Positions 15,161-27,058 of a stretch of DNA of 64,000 nucleotides are shown here, piece by piece. The first letter of the stretch is position 1, and every line of letters begins with the position of its first letter. Below the pieces are notes generated by a model. The model saw only the letters and a program-made list of their open reading frames with translations, searched no databases and had not been told where the DNA came from. This DNA comes from Pomphorhynchus laevis. Lineage: Eukaryota > Acanthocephala > Palaeacanthocephala > Echinorhynchida > Pomphorhynchidae. The translations under genes were made by a program, and so were the position numbers. Location of the stretch: positions 1 to 64,000 of the forward strand of contig WNNJ02001694.1 in assembly GCA_012934845.2 (NCBI GenBank), in the 5' to 3' direction.

Positions 15161-18100
15161 AATCGCTTTAAACAGTGGTCCCAGAGCCCAAGCTGGCTAC
15201 GATTGATATTTAATCCAAATTTGCTGCTAAATAACTGGACTTTGATCATCAGCAACATCAGTCTAATGTATCACTTCGAGACGATACTAACCACCCAGCA
15301 GTCATCGTAAGTCGGATGAAGTGGTTAGTGTACGTTTAAACCGCTTTTGTGATAACTATAAAGACACCAGCAATTCCTCACTATGCTATACCAAGCTCAG
15401 GTGCAGAAGCGTTTTTACTGGCGCTTTGCGTGTGTGGACATTCTAGTTATTCTTTATATAAGGCACAAATGCGTATTCGTTGATTACGATGGCGCTGAAT
15501 TTCTCACAGGATTCCTGAAGGAATGCCTCATTTTATAAATTGTTATTGCGAAAAATCGCTTGAAACTGTGGTCCAGGAGCCAAAGCTGGCTACGATTGAT
15601 TTTTAATCCAAATTTGCTGCTAAATATGTGGACTTCGATCAACAGCATCATCAGTCTAATGTATCACTTCGAGACGATGCTAACCACCCAGCAGTCATCG
15701 TCAGTCTGATGTAGTGGTTAGTGTACGTTTAGACTGCTTTTGTGATAATTATAAAGACACCAGCAATTCCTTACGATGCTATACGATGATCAGGTGCAAA
15801 AGCGTCTTTACTGGCTTGTTGCGTGTGTAGACGTTCTAGTTATTCTTTATATAAGGCACAAATGCGTATCCGTTATTACGATGGCACTGAATTTCTCGCA
15901 GGATTCCTGATGGAATGCGTCATCTTATAATTGTTATTGCGAAAAATCGCTAGAAAGTGTGGTCCAGGAGCCAAAGCTGGTTACGATTGATTTTTAATTC
16001 AAATTTGCTGCTAAATAACTGGACTTCGATCATCAGCTTCATCAGTCTAATTTATTACTCCGAGACGATCCTAACCACCCAGCCGTCATCGTCATTCGGA
16101 TGAAGTGGTTAGGGTACGTTTCAACTGCTTTTGTGATAACTATAATAACACCAGCAATTCCTCACGATGCTAAACGAAGCTCAGGTGCAGATACGGTTTT
16201 ACTGGCTTGTTGCGTGTGTTGACCTTCTAGTTATTCTTTATATAAGGCACAAATGCGTTTTCGTTGATTACGATGGCACTGACTTTCTCACAGTATTTCT
16301 AAAGGAATGCGTCATTTTATAAATTGTTATTGCGAAAAATAGCTTGAAACTGTGTTCCAGGAGCCAAAGCTGGCTACGATTGATTTTAAATCCAAATTTG
16401 CTGCTAAATAACTGGACTTCGATCACTAGCACCATCAGTCTAATTTATTACTCCAAGACGATCCGAACCACCCAGCCGTCATCGTCATTTGGATGAAGTG
16501 GTTAGGGTACGTTTCAACTGCTATTGTGATAACTATAAAGACACCAGCCATTCCTCACGATGCTATACGAAGCTTAGGCGCAGAAGCGTTTTTACTGGCT
16601 TGTTGCGTGTGTGGACCTTCTAGTTATTCTTTATATAAGGCACAAATGCGTATCCGTTGATTACGATGGCACTGAATTTGTCCCAGAATTCCTGATGGAT
16701 TGCTTTATTTTATAAATTGTTATAGCGAAAAATCGCTTGAAACTGTTGTCCAGGAGCCAAAGCTAGCAACGATTGATTTTTAATCCAAATTTGCTGCGAA
16801 ATAACTAAACTTCGATCATCAACTCCATCAGTCTAATGTATCACTCTAAGACGATCCTAACCACCCAGCAGTCATCGTCAGTCGGATGAAGTGGTTAGGG
16901 TACGTTTCGACTGCTTTTGTGATAACTATAAAGACACCAGCAATTCCTAACGATGCTATACGAAACTCATGTGCAGAAGTGGTTTTACTGGATTGTTGCG
17001 TGTGTGGACCTTTCAGTTATTCTTTATATAAGGCACGAATGCGTATCTGTTATTACGAGGGCACTGAATTTCTCACAGGATTCCTAATGGAATGCTTCAT
17101 TTTATAAATTGTTATTGCGAAAAATCGCTTTAAATTGTTGTCCAGTAGCCAAAGCTGGCTACGATTTATTTTTAATCCAAATTTGCTGCTAAATATGTGG
17201 ACTTCGATCAACAGCATCATCAGTCTAATGTATCACTTCGAGACGATGCTAACAAAACAGCAGTCATCGTCAGTCGGATGATGTGGTTAGTGTACTTTTA
17301 GACTGCTTTTGTGATAATTATAAAGACACCAGCAATTCCTCACGATGCTATACGAAGCTTAGGTGCAGATGCGGTTTTACTGGCTTGTTGCGATTGTTGA
17401 CCTTCTAGTTATTCTTTATATAAGGCACAAATGCGTATTCGTTGATTACGATGTCACTGAATTTATAACAGGATTCCTTAAGGATTGCGTCATTTTATAA
17501 ATTGCTTTTGCGAAAAATCGCTTTAAACAGTGGTCCAAGAGCCAAAGCTGGCTACGATTAATTTTTAATCCAAATTTTCTGCTAAATAGCTGGACTTCGA
17601 TCATCAGCTCCATCAGTCTTAATGTATCACTTTGAGACGATCCTAACCACCCAGCAGTCATCGTCAGTCGGATGAAGTGGTTAGGGTACGTTTCAACTGA
17701 TATTTGTGATAACTATAAAGACACCAGCAATTCCTCACGATACTATACGAAGCTTAGGTGCAGATGCGGTTTTACTGGCTTGTTGCGATTGTTGACCTTC
17801 TAGTTATTCTTTATATAAGGCACAAATGCGTATTCGTTAATTACGATGTCACTGAATTTATAACAGGATTCCTTAAGGATTGCGTCATTTTATAAATTGT
17901 TATTGCGAAAAATCGCTTTAAACAGTGGTCCAAGAGCCAAAGCTGGCTACGATTAATTTTTAATCCAAATTTTCTGCTAAATAGCTGGACTTTGATCATC
18001 AGCTCCATCAGTCTAATGTATCACTTTGAGGCGATCCTAACCCCACAGCAGTCATCGTCAGTCGTATGAAGTGGTTAGGGTACGTTTCGACTGCTTTTGT

Positions 18101-20818
18101 GATAACTATAAAGACACCAGCAATTCCTCACGATGCTATACGAAGCTCAGGTGCAGAAGCGTTTTTACTGGCTTGTTGCGTGTGTGGATCTTATGGTTAT
18201 TCTTTATATAAGGCACAAATGCGTATCCGTTGATTGCGGAGGCACTGAATTTCTAGCTGGATTCCTAAAGGAATACGTCATTTTATAAATTGTTGTTGCG
18301 AAAAATCGCTTGAAACTGTGGTCCCAGAGGCAAAGCTGGCTAAGATTGATTTTTAATCCAAATTTGCTGCTAAATAACTAGAATTCAATCATTAGCACCA
18401 TCAGTCTAATGTATCACTTCGAGACGATACTAACAACCCAGCAGTCATCTTCAGTCGGATGAAGTGGTAAGTGTACGTTTTAACTGCTTTTTTGATAACT
18501 ATTAGGATACCAGCAATTCCTCACGATGCTAAACGAAGCTCAGGTGCAGATGCGGTTTTACTGGCTTGTTGCGTGTGTTGACCTTCTAGTTATTCTTTAT
18601 ATAAGGCACAAATGCGTATCCGTTGATAACGATGTCACTGAATTTATCACAGGATACCTGAAGGAATTCGTCATTTTATAAATTGTTAATGCGAAAAATC
18701 GCTTGAAAATGTGGTCCAGGAGCCAAAGCTGGCTACGATTGATGTTTAATCCGAATTTGCTGCTAAATAACTTGACTTCGATCATCTACACCATCAGTCT
18801 AATTTATCATTTCGAGACGATACTAACCACTCAGTAGTCATCGTCAGTCGGATGAAGTAGTTAGTGTACGTTTAAACTTCTTTTATGATAACTATAAAGA
18901 TACCAGCAATTCCTCACGATGCTAAACGAAGCTCAGGTGCAGATGCGGTTTTACTGGCTTGTTGCGTGTGTTGACCTTGTAGTTATTCTTTATATAAGGC
19001 ACAAATGTGTATCCGTTGATTACGATGTCACTGAATTTATCACAGGATTCCTGAAGGATTGCGTCATTTTATAAATTGTTATTGCGAAAAATCGCTTTAA
19101 ACAGTGGTCCAAGAGCCAAAGCTGGCTATGATTAATTTTTAATCCAAATTTGCTGATAAATAGCTAGACTTCGATCATCAGCTCCATCAGTATAATGTAT
19201 CACTTTGAGACGTTCCTAATCACCCAGCAGTCATCGTCAGTCGGATGAAGTGGTTAGGGTACGTTTCGACTGCCTTTATGATAACTATAAAGACACCATC
19301 AATCCCTCACGATGCTATACGAAGCTCAGGTGCAGAAGCGTTTTTACTTGCTTGTTGCGTGTGTGGACCTTCTAGTTATTCTTTATATAAGGCACAAATG
19401 CGTATCCGTTGATTACGGTGGCACTGAATTTCTCGCAGGATTCCTGAAGGAATACTTCATTTTATAAATTGTTATTGCGAAAACTCACTTGAAACTGTGG
19501 TCATAGAGCCAAAGCTGGCTACGATTGATTTTTGATCCAAATTTGCTGCTAAATAACTGGACTTCGATCATCAGTTCCATTAGTCTAATGTATCAATCCG
19601 AGACGATACTAACTACCCGGCAGTCATCGTCAGTCGGATGAAGTGGTTAGGGTACGTTTCGACTGCTTTTGTGATAACTATAAAGACACCAGCAATTCCT
19701 TCACGATGCTATACGAAGCTCAGGTGCAGAAGCGTTTTTACTGGCTTGTTGCGTGTGTGGACCTTCTAGTTATTCTTTATAAAAGGCACAAATGCGTATC
19801 CGTTGATTATGAGTTCACTGAATTTCTCACAGGATTCCTGAAGGAATGCGACATTTTACAAATTGTTATTGCGAAAAATCGCTTGAAACTGTGGTCCAAG
19901 AGCCAAAGCTGGCTACGATTGATTTTTAGTCCAAATTTGCTGCTAAATATGTTGACTTCGATCATCAGCACCAACAGTTTAATGTATGACTTCGAGACGA
20001 TGCTAACAAAACAGCAGTCATCGTCAGTCGGATGAAGTGGTTAGTGTACTTTTAGACTGCTTTTGTGATAATGATAAAGACACCAGCAATTTTTTACGAT
20101 GCTATACGATGATCAGGTGCAGAAGCGTCTTTACTGGCTTGTTGCGTGTGTAGACCTTCTAGTTATTCTTTATATAAGGCACAAATGCGTATCCGTTGAT
20201 AACAGTGGCACTGAATTTCTCGCAGTATTTCTGATGGAATACGTCATTTTAAAAATTGTTGTTGCGAAAAATCGCTTGAAACTGTGGTCCAGGAGCCAAA
20301 GCTGTCTACGATTGATATTTAATCTAAATTTGCAGCGAAATAACTAAACTTCGATCATCAACTCCATCAGTCTAATGTATCACTCTAAGACGATCCTAAC
20401 CACCCAGCAGTCATCGTCAGTCGGATGAAGTGGTTAGGGTACGTTTCGACTGCTTTTGTGATAACTATAAAGACACCAGCAATTCCTCACGATGCTATAC
20501 GAAGCTCATGTGCAGAAGTGGTTTTACTGGTTTGTTGCGTGTGTGGACCTTTTAGTTATTCTTTATTAAAGGCACAAATGCGTATCCGTTATTACGAGGG
20601 CACTGAATTTCTCACAGGATTCCTTATGGAATGCTTTATTTTATAAATTGTTATTGCGAAAAATCGCTTGAAACTGTGGTCCAGGAGCCAAAGCTGGCTA
20701 CGATTGATTTTTAATCCAAATTTGCTGCTAAATATGTGGACTTCGATCAACAGCATCATCAGTCTAATGTATCACTTCGAGACGATGCTAACCAATCCCA
20801 GCAGTCATCGTCAGTCAG

Positions 20819-23800
20819 ATGAAGTGGTTAGGGTACGTTTCGACTGCTTTTGTGATAACTATAAAGACACCAGCAATTCCTCACGATGCTATACGAAGCT
20901 CAGGTGCAGAAGCGTTTTTACTGGCTTGTTGCGTGTGTGGACCTTCTAGTTATTCTTTATATAAGGCACAAATGCGTATCCGTTGATTACGAGGGCACTG
21001 AATTTCTCACAGGATTCCTGAAGGAATGCGTCATTTTATAAATTGTTATTGCGAAAAATCGCTTGAAACTGTGGTCCAGGAGCCCAAGCTGGCTACGATT
21101 GATATTTAATCCAAATTTGCTGCTAGATAACTGGACTTCGATCATCAGCTCCATCAGTCTAATGTATCACTCCGAGACGATCCTAACCACCCAGCAGTCA
21201 TCGTCAGTCGGATGAAGTGGTTAGGGTACGTTTCGACTGCTTTTGTGATAACTATAAAGACACCAGCAATTCCTCACGATGCTATACGAAGCTCAGGTGC
21301 AGAAGCGTTTTTACTGGCTTGTTGCGTGTGTGGACCTTCTAGTTATTCTTTATATAAGGCACAAATGCGTATCCGTTGATTACGAGGGCACTGAATTTCT
21401 CACAGGATTCCTGAAGGAATGCGTCATTTTATAAATTGTTATTGCGAAAAATCGCTTGAAACTGTGGTCCAGGAGCCAAAGCTGGCTACGATTGATTTTT
21501 AATCCAAATTTGCTGCTAAATAACTGGACTTCGATCATCAGCACCATCAGTCTAATGTATCACTTCGAGACGATACTAACCACCCAGCAGTCATCGTCAG
21601 TCGGATGAAGTGGTTAGTGTACGTTTCGACTGCTTTTGTGATAACTATAAAGACACCAGCAATTCCTCACGATGCTATACGAAGCTCAGGTGCAGAAGCG
21701 TTTTTACTGGCTTGTTGCGTGTGTGGACCTTCTAGTTATTCTTTATATAAGGCACAAATGCGTATCCGTTGATTACGAGGGCACTGAATTTCTCACAGGA
21801 TTCCTGAAGGAATGCGTCATTTTATAAATTGTTATTGCGAAAAATCGCTTGAAACTGTGGTCCAGGAGCCAAAGCTGGCTACGATTGATTTTTAATCCAA
21901 ATTTGCTGCTAAATAACTGGACTTCGATCATCAGCTCCATCAGTCTAATGTATCACTCCGAGACGATCCTAACCACCCAGCAGTCATCGTCAGTCGGATG
22001 AAGTGGTTAGGGTACGTTTCGACTGCTTTTGTGATAACTATAAAGACACCAGCAATTCCTCACGATGCTATACGAAGCTCAGGTGCAGAAGCGTTTTTAC
22101 TGGCTTGTTGCGTGTGTGGACCTTCTAGTTATTCTTTATATAAGGCACAAATGCGTATCCGTTGATTACGAGGGCACTGAATTTCTCACAGGATTCCTGA
22201 AGGAATGCGTCATTTTATAAATTGTTATTGCGAAAAATCGCTTGAAACTGTGGTCCAGGAGCCAAAGCTGGCTACGATTGATTTTTAATCCAAATTTGCT
22301 GCTAAATAACTGGACTTCGATCATCAGCTCCATCAGTCTAATGTATCACTCCGAGACGATCCTAACCACCCAGCAGTCATCGTCAGTCGGATGAAGTGGT
22401 TAGGGTACGTTTCGACTGCTTTTGTGATAACTATAAAGACACCAGCAATTCCTCACGATGCTATACGAAGCTCAGGTGCAGAAGCGTTTTTACTGGCTTG
22501 TTGCGTGTGTGGACCTTCTAGTTATTCTTTATATAAGGCACAAATGCGTATCCGTTGATTACGAGGGCACTGAATTTCTCACAGGATTCCTGAAGGAATG
22601 CGTCATTTTATAAATTGTTATTGCGAAAAATCGCTTGAAACTGTGGTCCAGGAGCCAAAGCTGGCTACGATTGATTTTTAATCCAAATTTGCTGCTAAAT
22701 AACTGGACTTCGATCATCAGCACCATCAGTCTAATGTATCACTTCGAGACGATACTAACCACCCAGCAGTCATCGTCAGTCGGATGAAGTGGTTAGTGTA
22801 CGTTTCGACTGCTTTTGTGATAACTATAAAGACACCAGCAATTCCTCACGATGCTATACGAAGCTCAGGTGCAGAAGCGTTTTTACTGGCTTGTTGCGTG
22901 TGTGGACCTTCTAGTTATTCTTTATATAAGGCACAAATGCGTATCCGTTGATTACGAGGGCACTGAATTTCTCACAGGATTCCTGAAGGAATGCGTCATT
23001 TTATAAATTGTTATTGCGAAAAATCGCTTGAAACTGTGGTCCAGGAGCCAAAGCTGGCTACGATTGATTTTTAATCCAAATTTGCTGCTAAATAACTGGA
23101 CTTCGATCATCAGCTCCATCAGTCTAATGTATCACTCCGAGACGATCCTAACCACCCAGCAGTCATCGTCAGTCGGATGAAGTGGTTAGGGTACGTTTCG
23201 ACTGCTTTTGTGATAACTATAAAGACACCAGCAATTCCTCACGATGCTATACGAAGCTCAGGTGCAGAAGCGTTTTTACTGGCTTGTTGCGTGTGTGGAC
23301 CTTCTAGTTATTCTTTATATAAGGCACAAATGCGTATCCGTTGATTACGAGGGCACTGAATTTCTCACAGGATTCCTGAAGGAATGCGTCATTTTATAAA
23401 TTGTTATTGCGAAAAATCGCTTGAAACTGTGGTCCAGGAGCCAAAGCTGGCTACGATTGATTTTTAATCCAAATTTGCTGCTAAATAACTGGACTTCGAT
23501 CATCAGCTCCATCAGTCTAATGTATCACTCCGAGACGATCCTAACCACCCAGCAGTCATCGTCAGTCGGATGAAGTGGTTAGGGTACGTTTCGACTGCTT
23601 TTGTGATAACTATAAAGACACCAGCAATTCCTCACGATGCTATACGAAGCTCAGGTGCAGAAGCGTTTTTACTGGCTTGTTGCGTGTGTGGACCTTCTAG
23701 TTATTCTTTATATAAGGCACAAATGCGTATCCGTTGATTACGAGGGCACTGAATTTCTCACAGGATTCCTGAAGGAATGCGTCATTTTATAAATTGTTAT

Positions 23801-24750
23801 TGCGAAAAATCGCTTGAAACTGTGGTCCAGGAGCCAAAGCTGGCTACGATTGATTTTTAATCCAAATTTGCTGCTAAATAACTGGACTTCGATCATCAGC
23901 TCCATCAGTCTAATGTATCACTCCGAGACGATCCTAACCACCCAGCAGTCATCGTCAGTCGGATGAAGTGGTTAGGGTACGTTTCGACTGCTTTTGTGAT
24001 AACTATAAAGACACCAGCAATTCCTCACGATGCTATACGAAGCTCAGGTGCAGAAGCGTTTTTACTGGCTTGTTGCGTGTGTGGACCTTCTAGTTATTCT
24101 TTATATAAGGCACAAATGCGTATCCGTTGATTACGAGGGCACTGAATTTCTCACAGGATTCCTGAAGGAATGCGTCATTTTATAAATTGTTATTGCGAAA
24201 AATCGCTTGAAACTGTGGTCCAGGAGCCAAAGCTGGCTACGATTGATTTTTAATCCAAATTTGCTGCTAAATAACTGGACTTCGATCATCAGCTCCATCA
24301 GTCTAATGTATCACTCCGAGACGATCCTAACCACCCAGCAGTCATCGTCAGTCGGATGAAGTGGTTAGGGTACGTTTCGACTGCTTTTGTGATAACTATA
24401 AAGACACCAGCAATTCCTCACGATGCTATACGAAGCTCAGGTGCAGAAGCGTTTTTACTGGCTTGTTGCGTGTGTGGACCTTCTAGTTATTCTTTATATA
24501 AGGCACAAATGCGTATCCGTTGATTACGAGGGCACTGAATTTCTCACAGGATTCCTGAAGGAATGCGTCATTTTATAAATTGTTATTGCGAAAAATCGCT
24601 TGAAACTGTGGTCCAGGAGCCAAAGCTGGCTACGATTGATTTTTAATCCAAATTTGCTGCTAAATAACTGGACTTCGATCATCAGCTCCATCAGTCTAAT
24701 GTATCACTCCGAGACGATCCTAACCACCCAGCAGTCATCGTCAGTCGGAT
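20819..24750. repeat. Homogenised satellite block (~10 near-identical monomers)
   Basis: About ten consecutive monomers are nearly identical. Two linked variants (CAGCACC with CACTTCGAGACGATACTAACC and TTAGTGTACG, in place of CAGCTCC, CACTCCGAGACGATCC and TTAGGGTACG) mark two units 1179 bp apart (21541 and 22720), so a 3-monomer block was copied. The right-most unit (24750-24990) is again slightly diverged. Recent amplification at the right edge of the array is the simplest reading; assembly collapse or expansion is an alternative. Confidence 0.85.
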
Positions 24751-24988
24751 GAAGTGGTTAGGGTACGTTTCGACTGCTTTTGTGATAACTATAAAGACAC
24801 CAGCAATTCTTCACGATGCTATACGAAGCTCAGGTGCAGAAGCGTTTTTACTGGCTTGATGCGTGTGTCGACCTTCTAGTTATTCTTTATATAAGGCACA
24901 AATGCGTATCCGTTGATTACGAGGGCACTGAATTTCTCACAGGATTTCTGAAGGAATGCGTCATTTTATAAATTGTTTTCCGAAAAAT

Positions 24989-25055
24989 CGCTTGAAACTC
25001 TGTATATATACACAGTTTCGCTTGAAACTGTGTATATATACACAGTTTCGCTTGA

Positions 25056-25058
<3 letters not shown>
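24989..25058. repeat. 30-bp palindromic minisatellite at the array edge
   Basis: The last satellite monomer breaks at CGCTTGAAACT. This fragment then repeats with a period of 30 bp (24989-25018, 25019-25048, third copy cut at 25058), each joined to the palindrome TGTATATATACA. Adjacent AAACTGTG and CACAGTTT make each unit a hairpin. The third unit runs into (TA)n, so the dinucleotide tract may have grown from the TATATATA core. Confidence 0.85.

Positions 25059-25146
<88 letters not shown>
25059..25146. repeat. (TA)n microsatellite
   Basis: About 88 bp of alternating T and A directly after the minisatellite. Reading frames across it give only IYIYIY strings and are not genes. Confidence 0.95.
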
Positions 25147-25147
<1 letters not shown>

Positions 25148-25194
25148 ATATTAAAGACAGAACCAGAATGCTTTCTGGTTCTGTCTTTAATATT
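25147..25194. repeat. Perfect inverted repeat, 22-bp arms
   Basis: AATATTAAAGACAGAACC with four more bases (25147-25168) is the exact reverse complement of 25173-25194, with a 4-nt loop (TGCT). It sits directly beside the (TA)n tract. No gene lies next to it, so a terminator role is unsupported; a small foldback element or a replication-generated palindrome is more likely. Confidence 0.8.
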
Positions 25195-25273
25195 TAAATT
25201 ATGCAATTGAATCCGTTAGCAGTAAGGATCCCAGAGGACGGTTCATTACCCCTTCGCAATGCAGAAGGTAGTC

Positions 25274-25276
<3 letters not shown>

Positions 25277-25327
<51 letters not shown>
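25277..25327. repeat. (AT)n microsatellite
   Basis: About 50 bp of alternating A and T. The ~80 bp between it and the hairpin to its left shows no recognisable feature. Confidence 0.95.
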
Positions 25328-25330
<3 letters not shown>

Positions 25331-25436
25331 TTGCTTTAATCTATATATACAGATATTTATAATCGTAGATTTTGCATTTATTATATATAATATTTGGTAG
25401 CATCACCTAAGTCAGCAATGAAAGAACTTCTTTTAC

Positions 25437-25460
25437 GTTTCACCCGTATGGTTTCATCAG
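25437..25460 (-). ncRNA. Hammerhead-type ribozyme core at the PLE 3' end
   Basis: The minus strand reads CTGATGA (25454-25460), a short stem-loop with CC and GG arms, then GAAAC (25437-25441). CUGAUGA and GAAAC around stem II are the invariant core of hammerhead ribozymes, and PLEs are known to carry such motifs. It lies about 200 nt past the GIY-YIG trace, where a PLE motif is expected. Stem II has one mismatch, and I did not establish stems I and III, so activity is unknown. Confidence 0.6.
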
Positions 25461-25923
25461 AAAACTATCTAAAACACAAAAAAGACATTTAAAAGTGTTT
25501 AGTGTTGCGCTATATAAATATATGTTCATTATTTACTCTTGGAGTTTTATCTGTCATTAGTTGACCTTTAATATTTATCTCCGCGCGTTTTCTTTTAGCA
25601 TTATTTGTTTCTGTTTTTATACATTTTTAATTAATTCATTATTCTTTTCAATGCGACAACGTATGTACTACAACTTGATCAGTTAGTCGTTTTTTGCTGA
25701 TGTCACACATGCGATTATTTATGCGTAAATTTAATGACCTGCCAGTTTCACCGATTTATTGTGCATCACATTGTTGACAATTAGCTAGATAAATTGTTCC
25801 AGTGGATGCACATGTGTAGTTATCACTCAATTTTTATCTTCATTTTGTGATTTTACTAACATATTCATTAATGATATCCATGGTGAGGAAGCTTTTACAT
25901 CTTCTTTTTTTCAATGTTTATTT

Positions 25924-26280
25924 ATGCCTACATCGGAAATGTTTTCTTTGCTTTTGTTCAATCCCGATCTCACAACTTTAGATTTAATTGTGTTACTTGT
26001 CCGGAAATATATGGTGGCGATCAATTTTTTATCTGGTAGAAGTGGGATGCTCTTTGAATTATGTGAATCTCTTTTGCTATTAGACTTAGTGAGGGGCCAT
26101 ATTCTAATCCAATGTAATTAGTTTTATTTTGATTTCTTGTTTTTCCGACATGCTTGTTTTTTAAATATTTACGAGCTCTTTGGATCCGCTGGTAGACTTT
26201 TCGACATGCGAAACTTCTTTAATTCCGTTTATACCTTTTGCCTGTTTAAGGATATCTTAATATCTAAAAATAATATCTTA
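25924..26280 (-). pseudogene. Degenerate connector between PLE RT and GIY-YIG
   Basis: This stretch lies inside element A. The plus-strand ORF at 25924-26121 is not convincing. The minus strand gives broken PLE connector traces (YFRTSNTIKSKVVRSGL). Two near-identical pieces of the motif GGATATCTTGATATCGAAAAAT and relatives lie at about 26250-26285 and 26488-26512, suggesting a small internal duplication. Confidence 0.45.
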
Positions 26281-26865
26281 ATATCCATCTATTTTTGTAG
26301 TTGAATCATTAAATTTTGTAATTCTTCATTTCCTTTACTTGTGTTTGAGCATATCCGATCAATTCGACGTGTTTCGTTCTTTATTAAATTTCTTTTTACG
26401 CTTTGTGGATGACAGCTCGTTGAGTACAAATACATGTGTTTATGTGTATCTTTCCTATACAATTCCGTTTCTACCTTTTGCCCGTTTATGGATATCTTGA
26501 TATCGAAAAATGACACACTCTTGTTGATCTCTTCTGTGAATAACAGTTGGTCTGTGTTGGAAAATGTCTATGAGCTCATGAGCATCATTAGTATTTTTAC
26601 ATAAGCAAAATATGTCGTCAATATAGCGAATATATTGTATGGGTTGATTCGTTAATACAGTAAGCGTGCGTTGTTCGAACACATGCATAAATAGAATAAA
26701 ATTCGTAATTAACATTTTTAATAAAAATCAATTTTTATGGATTTAATAATAAATAATATACGATGGAACAAATAATATACGATATTATCAGGATTCGGAC
26801 CATAATTCTTGATATAATAAATACGCATTATAAATTGATTGTTCACTCATATTGGATTATTTATT

Positions 26866-27058
26866 AGTGGAGAGAGTGAAGTAAAATATTTATTTAATCA
26901 AATTATCAATAGCCTACTGCTATCATCTTCAAGAGTAAATGTTACAAAATATTTTTACAATTTAAGTATATTTTGTAGCATTTACTCCTCAAGATGATAG
27001 CAGTAGGCTATAAAAATTCGATTAAATAAATATTTTACTTCACTATCTCTACTAATAA
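26866..27058. repeat. Large imperfect palindrome, ~85-bp arms
   Basis: The left arm (about 26866-26955, beginning TAGTGGAGAGAGTGAAGTA) is the reverse complement of 26970-27058, with about 15 bp between. The arms share GAAGTAAAATATTTATT and CCTACTGCTATCATCTTC. The same sequence recurs once in the right tRNA arm (36300-36385) and, diverged, at 54852-54915. PLE copies are known to end in inverted partial copies, so a PLE terminus or an associated foldback element is plausible. Confidence 0.8.

Larger units (their letters stand above)
221..25000. repeat. Tandem satellite array, ~393-bp monomer, about 63 units
   Basis: The same block recurs every 393 bp (the start of its longest reading frame falls at 739, 1132, 1525, and later 21279, 21672 and so on). 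All units point the same way. Landmarks in each monomer include CACGATGCTATACGAAGCTC, CTTTATATAAGGCACAAATG and GATGAAGTGGTTAG. Monomers in the left 20 kb differ from each other by substitutions and small indels; those at 20.8-24.75 kb are nearly identical. 393 is a multiple of three, and the plus frame starting MLYEAQVQKRFYWL is open for 60-130 codons in many units, but it breaks at different places and always stops before the next unit. I read these ORFs as a property of the repeated sequence, not as genes. A centromeric, pericentromeric or subtelomeric satellite are all possible. Confidence 0.97.
25437..26715 (-). mobile_element. Penelope-like element A, RT plus GIY-YIG, decayed
   Basis: On the minus strand the RT palm reads YIRYIDDIFCL (catalytic DD) inside 26455-26715. 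The next block (26289-26516) has SFFDIKISINGQ, a YRKDTHKH segment and STSCHPQSVKRN, the usual order in Penelope RTs. Between 26280 and 25820 are weak connector traces such as FRTSNTIKSKV. At 25668-25816 a GIY-YIG endonuclease trace reads GTIYLANCQQC followed by IGETGRSLNLRI. The 5' RT fingers are absent. Several frame changes and stops make it a dead copy. A hammerhead-type motif follows at the 3' end. Confidence 0.85.

Noticed and set aside
739-20949. Dozens of 60-130-codon ORFs in the satellite (MLYEAQVQ..., MKWLGYVS... families)
   Set aside because: They recur with the 393-bp monomer in two frames, stop at different places and never pass a monomer boundary. They are properties of the repeat, not genes.
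221-25000. Telomere-like TTAGGG inside GGTTAGGGTACG of each monomer
   Set aside because: It occurs once per 393 bp and many monomers have TTAGTG instead. No tandem telomere repeat is present.
221-25000. CRISPR-like regular repeats
   Set aside because: The whole 393-bp unit repeats with no unique spacers, in a eukaryotic context.
25147-25194. Rho-independent terminator
   Set aside because: A perfect hairpin, but no gene precedes it and the setting is eukaryotic.
24956-25210. ORFs encoding IYIYIY strings
   Set aside because: They only translate the (TA)n tract.
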